Part shown: positions 7,383 through 11,704 of the stretch, one piece after another
Numbering within the stretch: the stretch's first letter is position 1
Layout: each line of letters opens with the position of its first letter
NCBI GenBank assembly: GCA_002342035.1
Contig: DDPE01000097.1
Span: forward strand, 1 to 11,704
Source: Asticcacaulis sp. UBA2476
GTDB taxonomy: Bacteria; Pseudomonadota; Alphaproteobacteria; Caulobacterales; Caulobacteraceae
DNA length: 11,704 bases
Direction: 5' to 3'
Translations under genes and position numbers: made by a program
The notes under the pieces: generated by a model
Seen by the model: only the letters and a program-made list of their open reading frames with translations
Database searches by the model: none
What the model was told of the DNA's origin: nothing

Positions 7383-8357
7383 TCAGGCCTTAAAGCGGTC
7401 CACGGCAGATAGAATGCGAACGATAGGATCGATATCGGCGCGCTGATATATGTCAGTTCGCAGGAATGAGAGTTCTGCCTCAAGGTCGGCTTGTGGCACC
7501 TCTATCCACCAGGATTTAGGCTGCCCGTCAGTCCCGTCCGACCAGCGATACCCCCGCGCCTTCAATGTGTCTTTAGTCTCGAATGGACTGTACTGCGCCC
7601 AAATTTTCGCCTTGGACAGAAGGCTGGCTAGGTATAACGCCGCGAACGGCGATACGCCCTCCCCCTGAGTTGGCGCCTTAAGCACCTCAAGCAGCGCGAC
7701 ACAGTCATCGACGGCGCGATGACCGTCATGGAAGAACCCTGACTGTCCGACGAGGTAGCCCAGTTTACTGCCTTCAAAGCCTCGCGCGGCCCATCCGATC
7801 TCCGCGTTGGAGCACGCCCAGGGCACGTCACAAAACACCGGCGAAATCAGCTCACAAAACGGACGATCAAACGCGGCGTTGTGGGCAATGATAAGATCCG
7901 CCGATCTTATTAAGCGCTCAATCGCGCCGATATCCAGGGCCTGTCCCGAAACCATGTCATTGGTTATGCCGGTGAGGTCGGTGATCTCGCTAGTGATGGG
8001 GGTCTTGGGCTGTTGAAGGCCACCATAGACCTCGAGCACATCCCCAATCTCGCCTTCATCGGTAAAACCGAAGGCCACGCCACCAAACTCGATGACCTCA
8101 TGCAGGCGATAACTTAAGCCCGTCGTTTCCGTATCGACAATCACGCCTATTCTGGGAAAGCCCGGACGCCGATCGACCGCGATGACGGGATGAGGCAACT
8201 TCGTCAGAATACGGTACCGGCCCGTTTCGGAAAGGCGGCGCACCATTTCCGCCTCGTCAACAGGTGCCGGAGTGTCACGCACTCGCGGCCGACGTCTGTC
8301 AGCTTCCACAGGCGACGGGGTACCAAACATATCGAGCTGATTAGAGACTGGCTTCAC
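7383..8357 (-). CDS. DEDDh-family 3'-5' exonuclease (DnaQ/ExoX-like)
   Basis: A 324-residue nuclease of the DnaQ-like fold, expected to remove nucleotides from 3' ends using two metal ions. All motifs are present: ExoI VDTETTG (Asp75, Glu77), ExoII AHNAAFD (Asp164), and ExoIII HRAVDD (His213, Asp217), whose His marks the DEDDh subgroup. The first 65 residues are a charged, Pro-rich extension. The C-terminal 70 residues contain ETKDTLKARGYRW followed by SWWIEV, a region seen in stand-alone ExoX-type proteins and not in polymerase III epsilon subunits. I chose GTG at 8357 because GGAGG lies five bases upstream; the in-frame TTG at 8387 would bury it. The gene is 66 bases after the HIRAN gene on the same strand, probably one operon. 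That suggests a DNA repair or element-defence role, but no partner is proven. Confidence 0.9.
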   Translation of the reverse strand: MKPVSNQLDMFGTPSPVEADRRRPRVRDTPAPVDEAEMVRRLSETGRYRILTKLPHPVIAVDRRPGFPRIGVIVDTETTGLSYRLHEVIEFGGVAFGFTDEGEIGDVLEVYGGLQQPKTPITSEITDLTGITNDMVSGQALDIGAIERLIRSADLIIAHNAAFDRPFCELISPVFCDVPWACSNAEIGWAARGFEGSKLGYLVGQSGFFHDGHRAVDDCVALLEVLKAPTQGEGVSPFAALYLASLLSKAKIWAQYSPFETKDTLKARGYRWSDGTDGQPKSWWIEVPQADLEAELSFLRTDIYQRADIDPIVRILSAVDRFKA

Positions 8358-8362
8358 GCAGC

Positions 8363-8367
8363 CCTCC
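8363..8367 (-). promoter_or_regulatory. Shine-Dalgarno sequence fixing a GTG start for the exonuclease
   Basis: The minus strand reads GGAGG GCTGC GTG. This places the start at 8357 and excludes the longer TTG reading from 8387. Confidence 0.7.
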
Positions 8368-8423
8368 AACAGGACCGAAAAACGCAATTCCGTGAATTTC
8401 GTGTGTGGGCGAACGCAATGGCA

Positions 8424-8879
8424 TCAGCCACGTTTCGCCACGCGCTCCGTGTAGTCATGGCCAGGCGGCGCCAACGCCACGAATTTGACGTCGATGTGGC
8501 CGGTGACCTCGACATAGATGCTGTAAAGCTCACCGCCAAGACGTAGCCCCTTTGAGACAATATCGGCCTGGAGGTCGGCAGCGGTAAACGCGGGGACATA
8601 GCCGATATGATAGCTCCCAATGACCGGCGCCATAAAGGGCCATTTGCGCTCAACGAGACCAACGACCTGAATCGCGTTTTCGTCGTGAGCGTTGGAAGGC
8701 TCCGAGATAAGCTCAAGTCCGTAATATAGACCTTGCCGTTCGGCGCGTTTGACGGCCTTGAGCCATGATTTGACATAGCGTAGCCGATGAGGAATGCCCG
8801 CAACAGACTCAGCCAGGGTGGTCTCTACCCATACGCCCGGTGGTCGGTGGCGATCGAGGCCAAATTTTTGATAGGTCAT
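8424..8879 (-). CDS. HIRAN-domain protein
   Basis: A 151-residue protein whose middle (about 50-110) fits the HIRAN domain: GLELISEPSNAHDENAIQVV, then, after an insertion, HIGYVPAFTAADL. HIRAN domains are known to bind DNA ends, particularly 3' single-stranded ends, and are usually attached to SWI2/SNF2 helicases such as HLTF/Rad5 or found alone in bacteria. Here the domain is alone, with a 50-residue basic N-terminal region containing YVKSWLKAVKRAERQG. There is no helicase, nuclease or membrane segment. The DEDDh exonuclease begins 66 bases downstream on the same strand. An end-binding protein beside a 3' exonuclease is a sensible pair, though this is inference. The start is ATG at 8879; its ribosome-binding site is weak (GGGGCTGACT). 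Confidence 0.8.
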   Translation of the reverse strand: MTYQKFGLDRHRPPGVWVETTLAESVAGIPHRLRYVKSWLKAVKRAERQGLYYGLELISEPSNAHDENAIQVVGLVERKWPFMAPVIGSYHIGYVPAFTAADLQADIVSKGLRLGGELYSIYVEVTGHIDVKFVALAPPGHDYTERVAKRG

Positions 8880-8927
8880 AGTCAGCCCCGCATGTCACCG
8901 ATCATCATGCAGAATCGGCCAGACCCT

Positions 8928-8957
8928 AGTTTACCAAAAAGGGCGCCCCCCGTGCAA
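8928..8957 (-). promoter_or_regulatory. Possible promoter of the HIRAN-exonuclease pair
   Basis: TTGCAC (8952-8957) and TAAACT (8928-8933) on the minus strand are 18 bases apart, about 50 bases before the HIRAN ATG. The spacer is G-rich. A CCGAT/ATCGG inverted repeat (8898-8918) would lie in the leader. Confidence 0.4.
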
Positions 8958-9023
8958 CTTTCGGCTCGCTTCACCCAATATGTCCGCGTTGCCTATCATG
9001 GCGACAGACAACCTGGTCCTAAG

Positions 9024-10109
9024 TTATTCCATTCCATATTCTGCGGGATTAGCGTCCAGTCGCCGGACACAGTCTGCTATACTTAAGACAAGCTTTTCGT
9101 CTCCCAAAGACCGCATACTGCTCTCTATGGCCTCCCGCCACCCTGGCCCCCTATCCCAAGCCTCCATGTATGCATCCGCAATTGTTTCACCTTGCCTAAG
9201 CTCGATCATTGTCTCTATTAGGGTTTGCGCCTGCTGACGGTCCTTCCGGCTTTTGGCGGTACCATCATCATCAATGCGGCGACGCGACCCGACTATGAGC
9301 TTGTGAATGGCATATCGTTCTGGCGCAGGCACGAGTATGGGAAGCCCTGCCCCATGAAGAACGACAGCTCTCACAGGCTGATGGATTAAGAAATCCAGAA
9401 AACGTAAGGGCTGGGCTGACGCACCACCAAGTGCGGGCATCTGTGCTGGCCGATCAGCATAGTCATTGGAGCCTGTATTCGGAGTCAAAAATTCAACCTT
9501 GTAACCTGAGCGGGTTGCAAACTGGGTCGAATAACGATTGTCGGTCTGATGGGGTACTTCACGAAATGTTGGATCCACTTGGCGCAGGACGTCGATAACC
9601 GGCGGCATGGTATCGCCAACAGCAACTGATATAGAATGAAACTGGGCAAAGTCAGCGTCACCCGTCTGCATGATCGTATTTGAGAGACGGACACCAAGTA
9701 GGGCCGAATAGCACTGGAAAGCCACAGTACCTACCATGACTCCGCGGAGACGGAAGAATCCGGCCTCTGCAAGAGCACCAATAATATCACCAACGAATGA
9801 TTCTGGTCGTGGCAAGTATGCCTCTCGAACCAGAGTAGACACAAGTTTACGCCTAGCGCGATTATCGGCCTTAACATCCTTGAAGCTTTCTACGCGCTTT
9901 GTAATTTCGGCATCATCGACAGGGCCAACATATCTGCGGTTTTTCCCGCCACCTTCTTTGGCTTGATCAAAATACCAGTAACGCCGCCCGCCGCTTTCCA
10001 TACTGACGAAGCGCCCATCGATTGAAAACTCAGTTGAAAAGTGCGCGTCTAACGAGCGCTGGGCCAATTCAGAATACAAAGTCTGATAAGTGTGATCGAG
10101 AACCTTCAT
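9024..10109 (-). CDS. GSU2403-type nucleotidyltransferase-fold protein (NTP_transf_8)
   Basis: A 361-residue protein recognised by family landmarks. These are an N-terminal strand RRYWYFDQ and RRYVGP (42-63), the core FFRLRGVMVGTVAFQCYSAL (118-137) with a Gly-Thr standing for the GS motif, an acidic TGDADFAQ (Asp151, Asp153), and a later APERYAIHKLIV (262-273) with KSRKDRQQA (287-295). These fit a polymerase-beta-like nucleotidyltransferase fold; the substrate is unknown. AbiEii/MenT-like toxins share this wider fold, but no antitoxin gene lies beside it, so a toxin role is only speculation. ATG at 10109 has AAGGG upstream, which falls within a 28-bp palindrome, so binding of a repressor there would block translation or transcription. 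The gene is convergent with nothing; the integrase lies 170 bases upstream on the same strand. Confidence 0.75.
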   Translation of the reverse strand: MKVLDHTYQTLYSELAQRSLDAHFSTEFSIDGRFVSMESGGRRYWYFDQAKEGGGKNRRYVGPVDDAEITKRVESFKDVKADNRARRKLVSTLVREAYLPRPESFVGDIIGALAEAGFFRLRGVMVGTVAFQCYSALLGVRLSNTIMQTGDADFAQFHSISVAVGDTMPPVIDVLRQVDPTFREVPHQTDNRYSTQFATRSGYKVEFLTPNTGSNDYADRPAQMPALGGASAQPLRFLDFLIHQPVRAVVLHGAGLPILVPAPERYAIHKLIVGSRRRIDDDGTAKSRKDRQQAQTLIETMIELRQGETIADAYMEAWDRGPGWREAIESSMRSLGDEKLVLSIADCVRRLDANPAEYGME

Positions 10110-10112
10110 GAT

Positions 10113-10140
10113 TATTACCCTTTCCGCGAAAGTGGTAATA
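10113..10140. promoter_or_regulatory. Palindromic operator 1, overlapping the ribosome-binding site
   Basis: A 28-bp dyad: TATTACC at 10113-10119, core TTTCCGCGAAA, GGTAATA at 10134-10140. It starts four bases before the nucleotidyltransferase ATG and covers its Shine-Dalgarno sequence. It matches operator 2 at 24 of 28 positions. Confidence 0.7.
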
Positions 10141-10161
10141 TCACATTCGCCTGAAATTCCC

Positions 10162-10189
10162 TATTACCATTTTCGCAAAATTGGTAATA
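10162..10189. promoter_or_regulatory. Palindromic operator 2
   Basis: A second 28-bp dyad: TATTACC at 10162-10168, core ATTTTCGCAAAATT, GGTAATA at 10183-10189. Its centre is 49 bp from that of operator 1. It is further bracketed by ATTCGCCT (10145-10152) and AGGCGAAT (10192-10199), an 8-bp inverted repeat. Confidence 0.7.
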
Positions 10190-10279
10190 GAAGGCGAATT
10201 TATTTGGACTAAACCCAACCATTACAGTTCCTTGTGCATAGAAGCGGTTTACCTGAACAAATGTTTCGCATTTTAGGCC

Positions 10280-11494
10280 TCAAGCCCTCAGTCTCACTGG
10301 AGCAAATCCCGCTAGTCGCAACTTATCAAGATAGTCAGACCACCATTGCGCCATCTCGACCCGTTCATCCCAATACCGACCACGATTGTAGGTGGCGCGC
10401 ACCTTGTTTTTATCTTTGTGCGCCAGTGCAACCTCGATGGCGTCTGGCTGCCAAAGACGGGACTCGTTCAGAAGCGTGCTGGCCGTACTTCTAAATCCGT
10501 GCCCCGTCATTTCTTCGGTCGTGAAGCCCAAGCGGCGCAAGGATACGTTGACTGCGTTTTCTGACATGGGACGCTGCCATGTACGGATAGAAGGAAACAG
10601 ATAATTGTGACCGCCGGTAATCTCCCGCAACTCACGCAGCAACGCAATCGACTGGCTTGACAGCGGAACCCAGTGCTCGCGGCGCATCTTCATCTTGTGC
10701 TCGGGAATGCGCCAATAGCCATCATCGAGATTGAATTCTGGCCACTCTGCCAGACGTAGCTCACTAGGACGTACGAAGACGTGCGGAGAGAGCCTCAATG
10801 CGTACTTTAGGGGAATAAACCCGTCAAACGCGTCAATGGCCCTCAGAAGCTGCCCCAAGGGCCCTGCCTCAACGATTGCGGCATGGTTTTGAACTTTAGG
10901 TGTCCGAAGGGCACCAGAAAGCAAAGCTGCTGGATCGGTGCGAGCTCTCGTCGTCCAGATCGCGTATTTGAATATACGGCTCGTAAATGAGCGCAGACGA
11001 TGAGCGGTTTCGAGATTGCCGCGCTTCTCCACGGATCTCAGGAGGTTGAGAATTTCAACGGGTTCGATTTCTGCGATCGGACGATGGCCCAGCCGCTCGT
11101 CAAGTTGCTTCAGAAGCCACAGCGTTTTTTTCTCCGTAGACGGCGCCATACCATCGTCCCGGAGCTTATCGACATATTCGTTGGCCACTAGCCTGAATGT
11201 ATTGGCTGACTGTATGGACGCAGCTATGGCTTGCTGCTTCTTGTAGTCCCCGGGATTAATACCCTTTTCCAGAAGTTCTCTTGCCTCATCTCGCTGCTTG
11301 CGTGCGTCCTTCAATGAGGTGGCGGGGTATGACCCGATGGCCAATTGCTTTTCTTTGCCGTCAAACCTGTATTTCAGGCGCCACAGCTTTGAACCAGAGG
11401 GCGAAACCAGGATATGAAGACCGCCGTCATCGAAGAGTTTGTAAGCTGCGCTTTTGCCTTTGGCAGAACGGATTGCGGTGTCTGAGAGGGCCAT
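10280..11494 (-). CDS. P4-type tyrosine recombinase / integrase
   Basis: A 404-residue site-specific recombinase that would integrate and excise the element at the neighbouring tRNA-Phe. The N-terminal 85 residues are the DUF4102 arm-DNA-binding domain (KLFDDGGLHILVSPSGSKLW, then LAIGSYPATSLKDARKQRDE). A core-binding helical domain spans about 97-200. The catalytic domain has Arg242 (VRPSELRLAEW), a Lys in HKMKMRREHW (about 267-269), His332-x-x-Arg335 (GHGFRST), His359 (LAHKDK) and the nucleophile Tyr369 (RATYNR). All residues of the family are present and the length is normal, so it should be active. ATG at 11494 is directly preceded by a 10-bp-stem hairpin whose loop holds AAAAAGG, the only likely ribosome-binding site, suggesting low or controlled translation. 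Confidence 0.95.
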   Translation of the reverse strand: MALSDTAIRSAKGKSAAYKLFDDGGLHILVSPSGSKLWRLKYRFDGKEKQLAIGSYPATSLKDARKQRDEARELLEKGINPGDYKKQQAIAASIQSANTFRLVANEYVDKLRDDGMAPSTEKKTLWLLKQLDERLGHRPIAEIEPVEILNLLRSVEKRGNLETAHRLRSFTSRIFKYAIWTTRARTDPAALLSGALRTPKVQNHAAIVEAGPLGQLLRAIDAFDGFIPLKYALRLSPHVFVRPSELRLAEWPEFNLDDGYWRIPEHKMKMRREHWVPLSSQSIALLRELREITGGHNYLFPSIRTWQRPMSENAVNVSLRRLGFTTEEMTGHGFRSTASTLLNESRLWQPDAIEVALAHKDKNKVRATYNRGRYWDERVEMAQWWSDYLDKLRLAGFAPVRLRA

Positions 11495-11549
11495 TTGGGG
11501 GCATCGCCTTTTTCAAGATGGCGGTGATGCCCCCAATCGTGCCCCCAAA
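11494..11549. repeat. Three TTGGGGGCA motifs forming a hairpin and direct repeat at the integrase start
   Basis: TTTGGGGGCATC is at 11494-11505 on the plus strand. ATTGGGGGCATC (11526-11537) and TTTGGGGGCAC (11539-11549) are on the minus strand, 12 bp apart. The first and second form a perfect 10-bp stem, TGGGGGCATC/GATGCCCCCA, with an inner GCC/GGC step. Clusters like this beside P4-type integrases may be arm-type integrase sites; that role is inference. Confidence 0.7.
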
Positions 11550-11564
11550 CACTCAGGATTTGGT

Positions 11565-11649
11565 CGGACGTCGTCGGACTTCACCGGATCGAATAAGGAC
11601 TAACCTACCATATTTAAAGGGTTTTTTCAACTTTTCGGATGTTGTCGGA
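11565..11649 (+). repeat. CGGAYGTYGTCGGA direct repeat between integrase and tRNA
   Basis: CGGACGTCGTCGGA (11565-11578) and CGGATGTTGTCGGA (11636-11649) match at 12 of 14 positions. The second ends eight bases from the tRNA CCA end. They could be binding sites for integrase or an accessory recombination protein. Confidence 0.5.
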
Positions 11650-11657
11650 AGGTATAA

Positions 11658-11704
11658 TGGTGCCTGGAGCCGGAATCGAACCAGCGACACGCGGATTTTC
11701 AATC
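11658..11704 (-). tRNA. tRNA-Phe (GAA), 3' part, cut by the window edge
   Basis: Read on the minus strand the segment is the last 47 bases of a tRNA. It has the anticodon loop TTGAAAA (anticodon GAA), the 3' anticodon stem TCCGC, the T-arm GCTGGTTCGATTCCGGC, and the acceptor end with an encoded CCA. The 5' half lies beyond the window. The integrase directly downstream implies that this 3' end is the attachment site, with the element restoring or retaining the tRNA end. Confidence 0.9.

Larger units (their letters stand above)
6040..11704. mobile_element. One end of an integrative element inserted at tRNA-Phe
   Basis: A P4-type integrase next to the 3' end of tRNA-Phe marks the right end of an integrated island. 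The genes leftward of it (nucleotidyltransferase fold, HIRAN, exonuclease, DUF6499/DUF2285 regulator) are accessory in type. DUF2285 regulators are characteristic of proteobacterial conjugative elements. No conjugation, relaxase or phage structural genes are in view, so the kind of element is not settled. The left limit given is only the last accessory gene seen: no second copy of the tRNA end was found in the window, and the element may extend further left. Confidence 0.55.

Noticed and set aside
7253..7483. 76-codon minus-strand ORF overlapping the exonuclease 3' end
   Set aside because: Out of frame with the exonuclease for 100 bases, no ribosome-binding site, no recognisable content.
8354..8803. 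149-codon minus-strand ORF overlapping the HIRAN gene
   Set aside because: The HIRAN frame has the domain signature; this one is Ser/Arg-rich shadow sequence.
8934..8951. Terminator for the nucleotidyltransferase gene (GGGCGCCC then T-run)
   Set aside because: The palindrome leaves no room for a loop, so a stable hairpin is unlikely; a promoter spacer explains it as well.
1..11704. CRISPR array or complete insertion sequence
   Set aside because: No regularly spaced repeats and no transposase motifs were seen on either strand.

Overview
The window looks like a piece of an alphaproteobacterial chromosome, probably from Caulobacterales or a nearby order. The basis is inference: the style of the TonB-dependent receptor (an EVVITGSRI box followed by a YGSDAVAGVVNVITR plug end), the S9 peptidase beside it, moderate GC, and the tRNA-Phe sequence. 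Every intact gene is on the minus strand, so transcription runs from right to left.

Left part (1-5860). After an AT-rich stretch holding a 5'-truncated HU/IHF-type gene remnant on the plus strand (about 251-466), there are two ordinary secretory-pathway genes. One encodes a TonB-dependent outer-membrane receptor (638-3550), the other an exported S9 prolyl-oligopeptidase-type peptidase (3768-5774). Each is followed by a clear intrinsic terminator. They plausibly work together in uptake and cleavage of peptides. Both start at non-ATG codons that are fixed by strong Shine-Dalgarno sequences.

Right part (about 6040-11704). This is one end of an integrated element. The partial 3' half of a tRNA-Phe gene enters at the right edge, and next to it lies a P4-type tyrosine integrase (10280-11494). 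Between them is a 163-bp stretch with repeated TTGGGGGCA motifs and a hairpin abutting the integrase start codon. Leftwards follow a GSU2403/NTP_transf_8-type nucleotidyltransferase-fold protein (9024-10109) with two near-identical 28-bp palindromes upstream, a HIRAN-domain protein (8424-8879), a DEDDh 3'-5' exonuclease (7383-8357), a small unknown ORF (7027-7278), and a split DUF6499/DUF2285 regulator (6040-6841).

The most interesting point is that split regulator. Its two halves lie in different frames and join perfectly by a +1 shift at TCC-TTT-CGC, where tRNA-Phe could slip from UUU to UUC. This is the architecture of FseA, the excision activator of the Mesorhizobium symbiosis ICE. FseA is made by +1 programmed frameshifting of two ORFs, and its ICE also sits in a tRNA-Phe gene with a P4-type integrase. 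The far attachment site was not found, so the element's left limit is unknown.
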